Shown here: piece after piece, positions 16,355 through 25,684 of the stretch
Layout: each line of letters begins with the position of its first letter
Numbering within the stretch: the first letter of the stretch is position 1
DNA from: Marinomonas polaris DSM 16579
Lineage (GTDB): Bacteria > Pseudomonadota > Gammaproteobacteria > Pseudomonadales > Marinomonadaceae
Length of the DNA: 64,000 bases
NCBI RefSeq assembly: GCF_900129155.1
Contig: NZ_FQVF01000010.1
Location: forward strand, 62,001-126,000
Direction of reading: 5' to 3'
Notes under the pieces: model-generated
Told to the model about the DNA's origin: nothing
Seen by the model: the letters and a program-made list of their open reading frames with translations, nothing else
Databases searched by the model: none
Translations under genes and position numbers: made by a program

Positions 16355-17544
16355 ACCTGATACAGCCAAATAATATTATTCAAACTAGCGAGTCTGTGCG
16401 GATTGGTTTTATTCCATTAATCGATTGTGCGCCTTTTGTGATTGCCCAAGAAAAAGGCTTTTTTATTCAGGAAGGCGTGGATGTGGTGTTATCTAAAGAA
16501 GCATCTTGGGCAAGTATCCGCGATAAAGTGGCCTTCAATTTGCTTGATGGTGCACACATGTTGGCGTCTATGCCGATTGCTGCTAGTTTAGGAATTGGCA
16601 CCATTAAGACACCCATGCAAACCAGCTTTACTGTTAGTCATAATGGTAATGGCATCACTATTGGTAACGCTTTGTACGAAGAGCTACAGCACCATGCTGA
16701 ATCTTCGGTTGATATTCGAACTGGCGTGGCATTGAAGAGGTTGCTAGATGGCCGAGCAGCTAATGCAGCACCATTGCGTTTTGCGATGGTCTATCCTTAC
16801 TCATCCCATAACTATCAGTTAAGAGATTGGTTGAGTCGAGCTGGAATTGATTCCGATAAAGATGTGCAAATAGTTGTAGTTCCACCGGTAAAAATGCTTG
16901 ATAGCTTAAGACAAGGTGATATTGATGGTTATTGCGTAGGTGAGCCTTGGAACAGTCTTGCAGTGGAGCAAGGTATAGGCCACATGTTGGTTACTGGATA
17001 TGAAATTTGGGGTAGTACACCGGAAAAAGTCTTTGGCGTAAATTCCGTATGGGCTGAACATAACCTAGAAGTATATTTGTCAATTATTCGCGCTTTGGAA
17101 AAAGCTTGTTTGTGGGTAGATGAACCAAATAACCAGACTGAATTACTGAGTATCTTAAGTCATCCTGATTATTTGAATTGCACGTTAGAGCAGCTGGTTT
17201 ATGGTTTTAGTGCGATTAAACCAAAGGGGCAATTTGATTGGCCAATGAAGGCGTATCAGCGTTTTTCTGGTAGCGATATTAATAAACCTTTGCCGAGCTA
17301 TGCATTATGGATCATGGCGCAAATGTACCGCTGGCAGCAACTGGGTGACATTAAGTCACTGAACGACGTGGCGGAGCAGGTTTATCGTCAGGATCTTTAT
17401 TACAAAGCATTAGGGTTGACGGAAGAAAAAAACAACACGGATTGGCATTTGTCTGTCGAAGATGAGTCTACTTGGTTGGATTCTGTTGCTTTGGGAAAGA
17501 TCCGCTTACATCCAAATGGCATTTTAAATGGTTTTGATAAGTAG
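16351..17544 (+). CDS. nasS: Nitrate/nitrite sensor NasS
   Basis: NasS is a cytosolic relative of the NrtA nitrate-binding protein; without nitrate or nitrite it holds NasT inactive. The 397-residue protein shows the NrtA-type pattern ([59 protein letters not shown]) but starts directly in the mature domain, with no signal peptide. That absence separates it from the transport protein NrtA encoded at 17888. Its ATG overlaps the nasT stop by 4 bp, so the two are translationally coupled. No terminator was found between its stop and the nrtA promoter region. Confidence 0.93.
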   Translation: MNLIQPNNIIQTSESVRIGFIPLIDCAPFVIAQEKGFFIQEGVDVVLSKEASWASIRDKVAFNLLDGAHMLASMPIAASLGIGTIKTPMQTSFTVSHNGNGITIGNALYEELQHHAESSVDIRTGVALKRLLDGRAANAAPLRFAMVYPYSSHNYQLRDWLSRAGIDSDKDVQIVVVPPVKMLDSLRQGDIDGYCVGEPWNSLAVEQGIGHMLVTGYEIWGSTPEKVFGVNSVWAEHNLEVYLSIIRALEKACLWVDEPNNQTELLSILSHPDYLNCTLEQLVYGFSAIKPKGQFDWPMKAYQRFSGSDINKPLPSYALWIMAQMYRWQQLGDIKSLNDVAEQVYRQDLYYKALGLTEEKNNTDWHLSVEDESTWLDSVALGKIRLHPNGILNGFDK

Positions 17545-17674
17545 TTTGTACATGTCTTTTTTTAGTGCGCTATGCATGATAATTGGGCAAATAGATTTAT
17601 TTGGCCTGCTGAATTATTTTATCTAGACAGCGGATTTAAGATAAAAAACCTATAAATCATAAGGTTAGTTTTAT

Positions 17675-17690
17675 TGGCACGCTGCGTGCT
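17675..17690 (+). promoter_or_regulatory. Sigma-54 promoter of the nrtABC-nasCB operon
   Basis: TGGCACGCTGCGTGCT matches the -24/-12 consensus TGGCACG-N4-TTGCT, with GG at 17676-17677 and GC at 17688-17689 exactly 10 bp apart. Transcription should begin near 17700, leaving a leader of about 190 nt before nrtA. Sigma-54 control with NtrC is the normal route for nitrogen-limited expression. I saw no clear NtrC site upstream. Confidence 0.8.
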
Positions 17691-17728
17691 TTGTAAAACA
17701 CATAGACATAAAGTTTTGAAAAAAATTG

Positions 17729-17779
17729 GTGGAATTAGCAACGACCGTTAATTATCACCCACATTATTGATAGTCCAAT
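17729..17779 (+). promoter_or_regulatory. Candidate NasT (ANTAR) RNA target: two stem-loops in the leader
   Basis: Two adjacent stem-loops lie upstream of a terminator. The first (17729-17759) pairs GGTG...CACC and TTAGC...GTTAA around the loop AACGACC. The second (17766-17779) is ATTG-ATAGTC-CAAT, a six-base loop with A at position 1 and G at position 4, the two bases conserved in known ANTAR-target hexaloops. The first loop also has A1 and G4 but is seven bases long as drawn. Position and order fit the tandem-hairpin ANTAR motif. Confidence 0.6.
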
Positions 17780-17802
17780 GTAGGATTTTCTTTGAATGGC
17801 AA

Positions 17803-17849
17803 AGGCGCCTGCGAACACATTTTTTTGTGATTCGCATGCGCCTTTTTTT
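17803..17849 (+). terminator. Leader terminator (attenuator) before nrtA
   Basis: AGGCGCCTGCGAA pairs with TTCGCATGCGCCT (one mismatch) and is followed by seven T. It lies inside the transcribed leader, about 39 bp before the nrtA start, so it would stop transcription unless NasT binds the upstream hairpins. Confidence 0.85.
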
Positions 17850-17887
17850 GTTTTTGTACTTTTTAACCCCTTAAGCGGAGTGTGACT

Positions 17888-19297
17888 ATGAACCTAAGAT
17901 TTTTGAAAACGGTAATTCCCTTGCCGAGATTCGTTAATGCCACTCAAAAAATTAGTTTTTCTATATTGTTGGGCTCTGTGCTTTTATCTGGAGCAGCTCA
18001 TGCGGAGCTGGGTTATGCAGAAAAAGAAGAGCTTAAATTTGGTTTTATAAAATTGACGGATATGGCGCCATTAGCCATCGCTTACGAGAAAGGTTATTTC
18101 GAAGACGAAGGTTTATACGTCACCTTAGAAGCGCAAGCAAACTGGAAAGTTTTGTTAGATCGAGTAATTGACGGCCAGCTAGACGGCGCGCATATGTTAG
18201 CGGGTCAACCACTCGGTGCAACTATTGGATACGGTACGAAGGCCCACATAGTGACGGCTTTTAGTATGGATTTGAATGGTAACGGCATTACGGTCTCAAA
18301 CGATGTTTGGGATGAAATGAAGAAAAACATTCCAAATGGACCAGATGGCAAGCCAGTTCATCCAATCAGCGCGAGTGCATTGAAACCTGTGATCGATGGT
18401 TATAAAGCGCAAGGTAAGCCATTCAAAATGGGCATGGTGTTTCCTGTTTCCACTCATAACTACGAGTTGCGTTATTGGCTTGCTGCTGGTGGCATTCATC
18501 CGGGTTATTACGCGCCAGCGCGTGGTGATACCAGCGGCCAAATTAATGCCGATGCTTTGTTATCTGTGACGCCACCACCACAAATGCCTGCGACTATGGA
18601 GGCAGGAACGATTTCAGGTTACTGCGTTGGCGAACCTTGGAACCAACAAGCTGTGTTTAAAGGTATTGGTGTGCCAGTCATTACGGATTATGAAATTTGG
18701 AAAAACAATCCAGAAAAAGTCTTCGGTGTGAGCAGTGATTGGGCGGAAAAATACCCCAATACCCATATTAGAGTCGTAAAGGCCATGATTCGCGCTGCGA
18801 AATGGTTGGATGAAAACAACAACGCCAATCGTCCTGAAGCGGTAAAAATACTCGCTCGTAGCCAATATGTTGGGGCAGATTACGATGTCATTGCCAACAG
18901 CATGACAGGGACATTTGAGTATGAAAAAGGCGATAAGCGTGAAATCCCCGACTTTAATGTCTTTTTCCGTCATAACGCGACTTACCCATATTACAGCGAT
19001 GCCATTTGGTATCTCACACAAATGCGCCGTTGGGGGCAAATTGCTGAACCAAAATCCGATGAATGGTTTATGAAAACCGCGAAAGAAGTTTATCGCCCAG
19101 ATATTTATGCGCAAGCCGCAAACGCTTTGATTGAAGATGGTGTTATGACAGCGTCTGAGTTCCCTGATTTCGCTAAAGAAGATGGCTTTAAACCGCCACA
19201 AAGTGACTTTATTGATGGTGTGACTTATGACGGCAAACACCCAAATGATTACTTGAAAAGCTTCAAAATCGGTTTAAAAGGCGACGACCAAATCTAA
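17888..19297 (+). CDS. nrtA: Nitrate ABC transporter substrate-binding protein
   Basis: The periplasmic nitrate/nitrite-binding component. An in-frame GTG at 17882 exists, but ATG at 17888 sits 9 bp after GCGGAG and is preferred, giving 469 residues. A signal peptide is visible (about 1-38, ending LSGAAHA). The mature part follows the NrtA/NasF pattern: [53 protein letters not shown], and [12 protein letters not shown], with the C-terminal helical region [13 protein letters not shown] at 410-430. It is a paralogue of nasS, the soluble sensor. First gene of the transport-reductase operon. Confidence 0.95.
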   Translation: MNLRFLKTVIPLPRFVNATQKISFSILLGSVLLSGAAHAELGYAEKEELKFGFIKLTDMAPLAIAYEKGYFEDEGLYVTLEAQANWKVLLDRVIDGQLDGAHMLAGQPLGATIGYGTKAHIVTAFSMDLNGNGITVSNDVWDEMKKNIPNGPDGKPVHPISASALKPVIDGYKAQGKPFKMGMVFPVSTHNYELRYWLAAGGIHPGYYAPARGDTSGQINADALLSVTPPPQMPATMEAGTISGYCVGEPWNQQAVFKGIGVPVITDYEIWKNNPEKVFGVSSDWAEKYPNTHIRVVKAMIRAAKWLDENNNANRPEAVKILARSQYVGADYDVIANSMTGTFEYEKGDKREIPDFNVFFRHNATYPYYSDAIWYLTQMRRWGQIAEPKSDEWFMKTAKEVYRPDIYAQAANALIEDGVMTASEFPDFAKEDGFKPPQSDFIDGVTYDGKHPNDYLKSFKIGLKGDDQI

Positions 19298-19360
19298 ACC
19301 AAACAGGATAAAGCGGCCGCAGTCGTAGTCGCTTTATGAGTCAAATTGAGCGAGAAACAG

Positions 19361-20332
19361 ATGATGATACCAAACGTAACCATGGCTTCTTTAAAAGACA
19401 AAATCAGCACCTTTTCTTTTAAAGGGATCTTGCTGCCGGTCTTTGGCATTTTAGTGTTCATCTTGTTGTGGCAGGTGGGAGCGAGTCGTGTTCATACCTC
19501 TTTGGGTGAGTTTCCAGGGCCGGTGGTAGTTTATGAGCAATGGAATAGTCTCGTAGCAGAGCATCAGAGAGAGCGTGTAAAAGAAGACAAATTTTATGTT
19601 CGTCAAGAAGAGCGTATTGCTGAGCGACAAGCTAAAGATCCTAGCTATGTCGGTACGTTAAGAGATTACACAGGTAAGCCTACTTTTTTTGATCAGATAT
19701 TTACCAGTTTATATACCGTATTGGCTGGCTTTGGATTGGCCAGCCTAATTGCCATTCCTTTAGGGATTTTAATTGGCTTAAATAGATCGGTTTACAGTGC
19801 TTTAAATCCTGTTATTCAAATTTTCAAACCGGTTTCGCCGCTGGCATGGTTGCCCTTAGTTACCATGGTTGTGAGTGCCAGTTACGTGTCTGATGATCCG
19901 CTGTTTTCTAAATCCTTCTTAACCTCCATGTTCACTGTGACCTTGTGTTGCATGTGGCCAACGCTAATTAATACAGCAGTTGGTGTGGCGGCAGTAGAAA
20001 AAGATCTACTTAATGTTTCAAAAGTATTACGCCTTGGTTGGATGACGCATGTGATGAAAATCGTCATTCCGTCGGCGATTCCTCTGATGTTTACCGGTCT
20101 ACGCTTGTCGCTCGGTATTGCTTGGATGGTATTGATCGCGGCGGAAATGTTGGCGCAAAACCCAGGGTTAGGGAAGTTTGTTTGGGATGAATTCCAGAAT
20201 GGTAGCTCGAATTCATTAGGTCGAATCATGGTGGCGGTGTTGATGATTGGTTTCATCGGCTACTTGCTAGACAGAGTCATGCTGACAATTCAGCGTTTTG
20301 TTTCTTGGGATAAAACTCAGGTACTACGCTAA
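19361..20332 (+). CDS. nrtB: Nitrate ABC transporter permease
   Basis: Integral membrane component of the nitrate importer. ATG at 19361 follows GCGAGAAAC and gives 323 residues; TTG at 19346 is a weaker alternative. There is a hydrophobic helix at about 20-40, a charged periplasmic insert (about 60-100, rich in Arg/Glu/Lys) and five or so further helices. The binding-protein-dependent permease loop (EAA-like) is seen in AAEMLAQNPGLGKFVWDEFQNG. Related to NasE of Klebsiella. Downstream of nrtA by 63 bp, upstream of the ATPase gene by 39 bp. Confidence 0.93.
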   Translation: MMIPNVTMASLKDKISTFSFKGILLPVFGILVFILLWQVGASRVHTSLGEFPGPVVVYEQWNSLVAEHQRERVKEDKFYVRQEERIAERQAKDPSYVGTLRDYTGKPTFFDQIFTSLYTVLAGFGLASLIAIPLGILIGLNRSVYSALNPVIQIFKPVSPLAWLPLVTMVVSASYVSDDPLFSKSFLTSMFTVTLCCMWPTLINTAVGVAAVEKDLLNVSKVLRLGWMTHVMKIVIPSAIPLMFTGLRLSLGIAWMVLIAAEMLAQNPGLGKFVWDEFQNGSSNSLGRIMVAVLMIGFIGYLLDRVMLTIQRFVSWDKTQVLR

Positions 20333-20371
20333 ATAGACTTTCACTAGAAACAGATTGGATTGGAGAGAAAC

Positions 20372-21220
20372 ATGGCAACACATTTAGACATCAGTCACAT
20401 TTCGATTGAGTTCCCAACGCCAAAAGGGCCGTTTAAAGCGCTGGATAATGTCAGTTTAAAAATCGAGAAAGGCGAGTTTGTCTCTCTGATCGGGCATTCA
20501 GGTTGTGGTAAATCGACGGTTCTCAACATAGTAGCCGGTTTATACGATGCTACTGAAGGCGGGATTTTATTGGATGGTCGAGAAGTAAAAGGGCCAGGGC
20601 CTGAGCGTGCGGTGGTTTTTCAAAATCACTCTTTGCTGCCTTGGCTAACGTCTTACCAAAATGTTGAATTGGCGGTAAAGCAGGTTTTTCGTAAAACTAA
20701 ATCCAAGAAGGAAATGCATGATTGGATCATGCACAACTTAGAGTTGGTGCATATGACCCATGCTGCGGACAAACGCCCAGATGAAATTTCAGGTGGTATG
20801 AAGCAGCGTGTCGGTATTGCTAGAGCCTTGGCGATGGAACCAAGCGTGTTGTTGATGGATGAGCCTTTTGGTGCCTTGGATGCCTTGACTCGTGCACATC
20901 TTCAAGACTCTTTGATGGAAATTCAAAAAGACCTTAACAACACAGTGATTATGATCACCCATGATGTGGACGAAGCCGTGCTGCTTTCTGATCGTATTGT
21001 GATGATGACTAATGGTCCAGAAGCGACAGTAGGCGAAATTCTGCATGTTGACCTTGAACGTCCTCGTGATCGTTTGGCCTTGGCGAAGGATCCAAGATAT
21101 GTGGATTACAGAACTCAAGTTCTGACTTTTTTGTATGAGAAACAGCGCAAAGTTGAGCCTATTCAAGCTGCTACGAAAAGCAAAAAAACGGCCGCTAGTG
21201 CCAAGGTTGCCAATGCCTAG
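20372..21220 (+). CDS. nrtC: Nitrate ABC transporter ATP-binding protein
   Basis: ATPase of the nitrate importer, 282 residues, of the NrtD/NasD single-domain type rather than the cyanobacterial NrtC fusion with an extra binding domain. Walker A is GHSGCGKST (about 43-51), the Q-loop VVFQNHSLLPWLT, the signature ISGGMKQRVGIARAL, Walker B VLLMDEPFGALD and the switch histidine ITHDVDEA. The start is ATG at 20372 after GGAGAG; an in-frame TTG at 20360 has no such spacing. A lysine/alanine-rich tail (AATKSKKTAASAKVANA) ends the protein. The next gene overlaps its last codons by 8 bp. Confidence 0.93.
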   Translation: MATHLDISHISIEFPTPKGPFKALDNVSLKIEKGEFVSLIGHSGCGKSTVLNIVAGLYDATEGGILLDGREVKGPGPERAVVFQNHSLLPWLTSYQNVELAVKQVFRKTKSKKEMHDWIMHNLELVHMTHAADKRPDEISGGMKQRVGIARALAMEPSVLLMDEPFGALDALTRAHLQDSLMEIQKDLNNTVIMITHDVDEAVLLSDRIVMMTNGPEATVGEILHVDLERPRDRLALAKDPRYVDYRTQVLTFLYEKQRKVEPIQAATKSKKTAASAKVANA

Positions 21221-22478
21221 TCTTATCTCTCAGTCTGGGAAACGCCTAGTAAATCAGACGGATAAACGCCGTCTTGTCATTGTTGGTGCTGGCATGGCTG
21301 GCAGCAAATTGGCGCATGATTTACAACAAGCGTATGGGCATCTTTATCAGATCACCTTGATCGGAGAAGAGCCTAAAGTTGGCTACAACCGAATTATGCT
21401 GTCTTCTTTATTGGCGAGCGATATTTCTCATGCCGATATGGCACTAGTTGATACGCAGAAAATGCAAGATGACGGCGTTCAGATTCTTTCAAATGATCCT
21501 GTGACGAGTCTGAATTTAGAAATGAAAATCCTGCATTTATCCAGTGGGCAGGAAATAGCGTATGACCAATTGGTGCTAGCGACTGGGTCTCGGGCAAGTG
21601 TATTGCCTATTAAAGGAATATCTGCATCCAATGTAATGGGCTTTCGTACTTGGCATGATGTTGAACTCATGACGCAGCTGAAAGGCAGCCAGCCTATTTG
21701 TGTGATAGGTGGTGGGCTGTTGGGGTTAGAGGCGGCGGTGGGTTTGATGAAACGCGGTCATAAGGTTGTGGTCTTTCATCGTTCAAATTGGTTGTTAAAT
21801 CGACAGCTAGACGAAGAATCAGCCGTACTTTTGCTTAATAGACTGAAGGAAATGGGCGTCGAATTTCGCCTTGGCGAGTCACCTGAGTCTTTTTTGCAAA
21901 CGGACGGTGATCGCGTGTCTCATGTCGTTTGTCAGAATGGCGATCAGCTAGCGGTGAGTTTAGTCGTTATGGCGGCTGGGATTTCGCCTGAAATTACTTT
22001 GGCCAAGGCAGCTGGGTTGGAAACGAATCGAGCGATTTTAGTCGATGAACGAATGCAAACCTCTCGTGCTGATGTTTATGCTCTGGGTGAATGTTGTGAA
22101 TTTAATCAACAGACCTTCGGTTTAGTTGCGCCTATTTGGACACAAATTAACGTCTTGATGAAGGTGTTGGTCGGGGAAGAGTCTGCGTTTGTGATAGAGC
22201 CAACGCCTACCAAGTTGAAAGTGTCAGGCGTGAATCTTTTTTCAGTCGGTAAGATTCAACCCTCAGCAGAAGACAGCTGCATCTTTTTTAAAGATGTTAG
22301 CGCAAATCATTACCGAAAACTGGTGGTCAACGATGGCTTGCTGGTTGGAGCAATTCTTTATGGCAACGTCGCCGATGGAAGCTGGTATTTCCAGCTAATT
22401 CAAAATAAGACCAATGTCTCTGACATACTTGATTTACTGGTATTTGGCGAAGCGTATTGCTGCCCAAAAGTGGCCTGA
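21213..22478 (+). CDS. nasC: FAD/NADH-dependent electron-transfer subunit for nitrate reductase
   Basis: A 421-residue flavoprotein of the NirB-N-terminal/rubredoxin reductase type. It has an FAD Rossmann motif at about 23-40 (VIVGAGMAGSKLAHDL), an NAD motif at about 160-175 (CVIGGGLLGLEAAVGL) and a second FAD segment DVYALGECCEF. Its position, between the transporter and nasB, is that of Klebsiella nasC, which passes electrons from NADH to the reductase NasA. The frame is open upstream to 21135, but that part lies inside nrtC; ATG at 21213 overlaps the nrtC stop and has AAGG before it. The protein ends in ...AYCCPKVA. Confidence 0.85.
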   Translation: MPSLISQSGKRLVNQTDKRRLVIVGAGMAGSKLAHDLQQAYGHLYQITLIGEEPKVGYNRIMLSSLLASDISHADMALVDTQKMQDDGVQILSNDPVTSLNLEMKILHLSSGQEIAYDQLVLATGSRASVLPIKGISASNVMGFRTWHDVELMTQLKGSQPICVIGGGLLGLEAAVGLMKRGHKVVVFHRSNWLLNRQLDEESAVLLLNRLKEMGVEFRLGESPESFLQTDGDRVSHVVCQNGDQLAVSLVVMAAGISPEITLAKAAGLETNRAILVDERMQTSRADVYALGECCEFNQQTFGLVAPIWTQINVLMKVLVGEESAFVIEPTPTKLKVSGVNLFSVGKIQPSAEDSCIFFKDVSANHYRKLVVNDGLLVGAILYGNVADGSWYFQLIQNKTNVSDILDLLVFGEAYCCPKVA

Positions 22479-22549
22479 ATTAAGTAGTTTTAGACGTTGC
22501 TAGCCGTAAGGCATGCTACATAAACAAGGGTTACAGCAAGGGGAATATA

Positions 22550-25120
22550 ATGACGTCAACTGTGTCTTTTCTTACCACAAAACCTCATCTCATTGTCATT
22601 GGCAATGGCATGGTCGGTCACCATTTTGTTGAGCAAATGATCGCTCAAGGTGGTCATGAAGAATTTAATATTACTGTTTTTGGTGAAGAGCCGTATTTAG
22701 CCTATGACCGCGTACATCTAAGTGAGTATTTTACTGGCAAAGGCGCGGCGGATTTGGCAATGACCGATGGCTCTTTATATAACGAACACGGTGTGCGCTA
22801 TTTTACTAACAGCTTGGTGACCGAGATCGATCGTGCTGCTAAGCAATTGTTATTACAAAATGGCGACTCTCTATCTTATGAGAAACTTGTCCTTGCAACA
22901 GGTTCTTATCCTTTTGTTCCGCCCATTCCGGGGCATAACCGTGAGAACACTTTTGTTTATCGTACTCTCGACGATTTAGACGCTATCAGAGCCTGTGCGA
23001 AACAAGTGACACGAGGCACGGTTGTCGGTGGTGGTTTGCTAGGATTAGAAGCTGCCAATGCGCTAAAAAATCTTGGTTTAGAAACCAGCGTAGTGGAGTT
23101 TGCGCCACGTTTAATGCCAGTCCAGCTGGATGAAAAGGGCGGTTCGGTTCTTAAGGAAATGATCGAAGGCTTAGATGTGAAGGTGTATACCGACACAGCG
23201 ACCAAAGAGATTGTCGATGGCGAGAGCGCTTTCCACCGGATGAACTTTGCTGATGGTTCTCACCTTGAAACAGATCTGATTTTATTCTCTGCTGGTATTC
23301 GACCACAGGATGCTTTGGCGCATCAGTCTGGTTTGACGGTAGGTGAACGTGGCGGCATTTGTGTGAACAATCACTGCCAAACCAGTGATGAAGACATTTA
23401 TGCCATTGGCGAGTGTGCGCTTTGGAATAATCGTATCTTTGGCTTGGTAGCACCGGGTTACGCGATGGCCAAATCTGCCGCTGGGCATTTGTTAGCTCAT
23501 TTATTAGGAAATGCAGGCGTGACTTTCACTGGCGCCGACATGAGTACGAAATTGAAGCTTTTAGGCTGTGACGTCGGTTCGGTTGGCGATGCTCATGCTC
23601 AATCTCAAGGCTGCAAAGTATTCGTTTATCAAGATGAAATTAGCCAGAGCTATCGAAAAATGGTGGTATCTGAAGACGGCAAGAAGCTATTAGGTGCTGT
23701 TTTGGTGGGCGATAACAGTTATTACGACACCTTGCTGCAATATTATCTCAATGCCATTGATTTACCGGAACAAGCGCAAGCGCTTATTTTGCCCGCTATG
23801 GGTGATGCACCAGTTGGCTTAGGTGTGGATGCTTTGCCAGCGACAGCTTCTATTTGTAGTTGTCATAACGTGTCTAAGCAAGACATTAGTGACGCTGTTT
23901 GTAGTGGTGCCTTGTCAGTCGGTGATGTGAAAGGCGTAACTAAAGCGGCGACAGGTTGTGGTGGTTGTGCGGCGTTATTGAAAAAAGTTGTCGACAATGA
24001 GTTGTTGGCTTTAGGTGTCGAAGTCAGTACAGATATTTGTGAGCACTTTGCTTACACACGCCAAGATTTATATAACTTAGTCAAAATTGGCGAAATCAAA
24101 ACCTTTAATGAGTTATTAAAAACGCATGGCAAAGGTCACGGTTGTGAAATTTGTAAACCCGCTGTTGGTTCTATTCTAGCGAGTGTGTGGAACGATTATG
24201 TGTTGAAAAAAGAACACATCAGTTTGCAAGATACTAACGATCGCTTCCTTGCCAATATGCAAAAAGACGGAACTTACTCCATCGTACCGCGAATTCCTGG
24301 TGGGGAAATAACACCAGATAGATTGATCGTCTTGGGTGAAGTGGCAAAAGAATATAGTTTATACACCAAGATAACGGGTGGTCAGCGTATCGATTTGTTT
24401 GGTGCCACCTTGCCACAATTGCCTGAAATTTGGGAAAAGTTAATCGCAGCCGGATTTGAAACGGGCCAAGCCTATGGTAAATCCTTGCGTACGGTGAAGT
24501 CCTGTGTCGGTAGCACTTGGTGTCGCTATGGTGTGAATGACAGCATGAAGATGGCGATTGATCTGGAAAATCGCTACAAAGGCTTGCGCTCGCCACATAA
24601 GATCAAATTCGCAGTATCTGGTTGCACACGAGAATGCGCTGAAGCTCAGAGTAAAGACATCGGTGTGATCGCAACGGAAGGTGGTTGGAATTTATACGTG
24701 TGTGGTAACGGCGGTATGAAGCCACGCCACGGTGATTTATTTGCCAAAGATTTAGATGATGAAACCTTGGTGAAATACATCGACCGCGTATTGATGTTTT
24801 ACACCAAAACTGCGGATCGATTGCAGCGTACCTCCGTTTGGATGGACGGACTGGAAGGCGGTTTGGACTATCTTAAAGATGTGGTGATTCATGACAAGCT
24901 AGGATTGTGTGGCGAACTTGAAGCTCGTATGCAGCACGTTGTCGATACTTTCCAATGCGAATGGAAAACCACGTTAGAAGATCCTGAAGCATTAAAGACT
25001 TTCCGTCAATTTGTGAACTATGAGGGAAGTGATAACAATGTGGTATTCGTTGAAGAGCGCGATCAAATGCGTCCAGCAACAGAATTAGAAAAACAGCAAT
25101 TAATTGCGAAGGTGGGCTAA
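22550..25120 (+). CDS. nasB: Assimilatory nitrite reductase large subunit
   Basis: NirB/NasB reduces nitrite to ammonium with NADH, through FAD, Fe-S clusters and sirohaem. The 856 residues show an FAD motif at about 12-30 (LIVIGNGMVGHHF), an NAD motif near 160 (TVVGGGLLGLEAANAL), two BFD-type [2Fe-2S] segments (CSCHNVS...CGGC near 440-490; HGCEIC near 528), and the sulfite/nitrite reductase domains. The sirohaem-4Fe4S cysteines are in SCVGSTWC (about 648-655) and SGCTRECAE (about 689-697). An unusual GGEITP...LVVLGEVA-like region lies between. nirD follows after 4 bp. Confidence 0.95.
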   Translation: MTSTVSFLTTKPHLIVIGNGMVGHHFVEQMIAQGGHEEFNITVFGEEPYLAYDRVHLSEYFTGKGAADLAMTDGSLYNEHGVRYFTNSLVTEIDRAAKQLLLQNGDSLSYEKLVLATGSYPFVPPIPGHNRENTFVYRTLDDLDAIRACAKQVTRGTVVGGGLLGLEAANALKNLGLETSVVEFAPRLMPVQLDEKGGSVLKEMIEGLDVKVYTDTATKEIVDGESAFHRMNFADGSHLETDLILFSAGIRPQDALAHQSGLTVGERGGICVNNHCQTSDEDIYAIGECALWNNRIFGLVAPGYAMAKSAAGHLLAHLLGNAGVTFTGADMSTKLKLLGCDVGSVGDAHAQSQGCKVFVYQDEISQSYRKMVVSEDGKKLLGAVLVGDNSYYDTLLQYYLNAIDLPEQAQALILPAMGDAPVGLGVDALPATASICSCHNVSKQDISDAVCSGALSVGDVKGVTKAATGCGGCAALLKKVVDNELLALGVEVSTDICEHFAYTRQDLYNLVKIGEIKTFNELLKTHGKGHGCEICKPAVGSILASVWNDYVLKKEHISLQDTNDRFLANMQKDGTYSIVPRIPGGEITPDRLIVLGEVAKEYSLYTKITGGQRIDLFGATLPQLPEIWEKLIAAGFETGQAYGKSLRTVKSCVGSTWCRYGVNDSMKMAIDLENRYKGLRSPHKIKFAVSGCTRECAEAQSKDIGVIATEGGWNLYVCGNGGMKPRHGDLFAKDLDDETLVKYIDRVLMFYTKTADRLQRTSVWMDGLEGGLDYLKDVVIHDKLGLCGELEARMQHVVDTFQCEWKTTLEDPEALKTFRQFVNYEGSDNNVVFVEERDQMRPATELEKQQLIAKVG

Positions 25121-25124
25121 TACG

Positions 25125-25457
25125 ATGACGATGCCATGGAAATTAATCTGTAAGAAAGAGGATTTGGTAGAAGGCGCTGGTGTTGCCGCCATAGTGAATG
25201 GCGAACAAGTGGCCATCTTCTATGTTCCTGAATCCGACAATCAAGTATTCGCCATTGGAAATTGGGATCCTGTTGGCAAGGCCAATGTCTTGTCCAGAGG
25301 TTTGGTTGCTCACCTGCAAGAGCAATGGGTTGTGGCTAGCCCTTTGTACAAACAGCATTTTGTATTGGCGTCGGGTCAATGCCTTGAGGAAGATATTAGT
25401 GTGCCTCATTGGCTGGCAAAACTTGAAGGCGGTGAAGTGTTTATTGCCGTCAATTAA
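25125..25457 (+). CDS. nirD: Nitrite reductase small subunit
   Basis: NirD is the small partner of the NADH-dependent nitrite reductase. The start is ATG at 25125, 10 bp after GGTGGG; the longer frame from 25104 has no ribosome-binding site and overlaps nasB. The 110-residue protein has the Rieske-type fold pattern (WKLICKKEDLVEGAGVAAIVNGEQVAIFYV; FAIGNWDPVGKANVLSRGLV) but lacks the C-x-H and C-x2-H cluster ligands, as is normal for NirD. Last gene of the first nitrate operon. Confidence 0.93.
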   Translation: MTMPWKLICKKEDLVEGAGVAAIVNGEQVAIFYVPESDNQVFAIGNWDPVGKANVLSRGLVAHLQEQWVVASPLYKQHFVLASGQCLEEDISVPHWLAKLEGGEVFIAVN

Positions 25458-25481
25458 AACGGTGCATAGTATTGCACGACT

Positions 25482-25496
25482 GCACTGTTTAGGCGC
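25482..25496 (+). promoter_or_regulatory. Weak candidate NtrC site upstream of the nasA promoter
   Basis: GCACTGTTTAGGCGC matches 12 of 15 positions of the NtrC half-site pair GCACYAWNWTRGTGC. It lies about 100 bp upstream of the sigma-54 promoter at 25592, the usual enhancer distance. A second palindrome, GTGCA-N6-TGCAC at 25462-25477, has the halves in the opposite orientation to NtrC sites. Confidence 0.3.
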
Positions 25497-25591
25497 TTTG
25501 TTGGGTGATTGGTAGGTAGAACTTTCTGGACAACTTAACTGCCAACCCAGAGGGAGCAAGGCATGATCTATTTTATAAGTGTTTTCAGAGT

Positions 25592-25607
25592 TGGCTTGCT
25601 TATTGCT
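25592..25607 (+). promoter_or_regulatory. Sigma-54 promoter of the nasA operon
   Basis: TGGCTTGCTTATTGCT matches TGGCACG-N4-TTGCT closely: GG at 25593-25594, GC at 25605-25606, spacing 10 bp. Transcription should begin near 25618, giving a leader of about 140 nt before nasA. Confidence 0.78.
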
Positions 25608-25630
25608 TTATCTAGGATAACTGATGCACC

Positions 25631-25650
25631 GTAAACCGATGATGGCTTAC
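25631..25650 (+). promoter_or_regulatory. Candidate NasT-target stem-loop in the nasA leader
   Basis: GTAAACC and GGCTTAC pair with one mismatch and enclose the hexaloop GATGAT. The loop has G at position 4 but G, not A, at position 1. Only this one stem-loop is convincing in the leader; the expected second hairpin was not found by eye. Confidence 0.45.
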
Positions 25651-25684
25651 ACATAAAGCATACAGATATTACAAAAGGCAACGG

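Noticed and set aside
25462..25477. GTGCA-N6-TGCAC palindrome as an NtrC enhancer.
   Set aside because: NtrC sites have GCAC on the left and GTGC on the right; here the halves are reversed. A weaker, correctly oriented match lies at 25482-25496.
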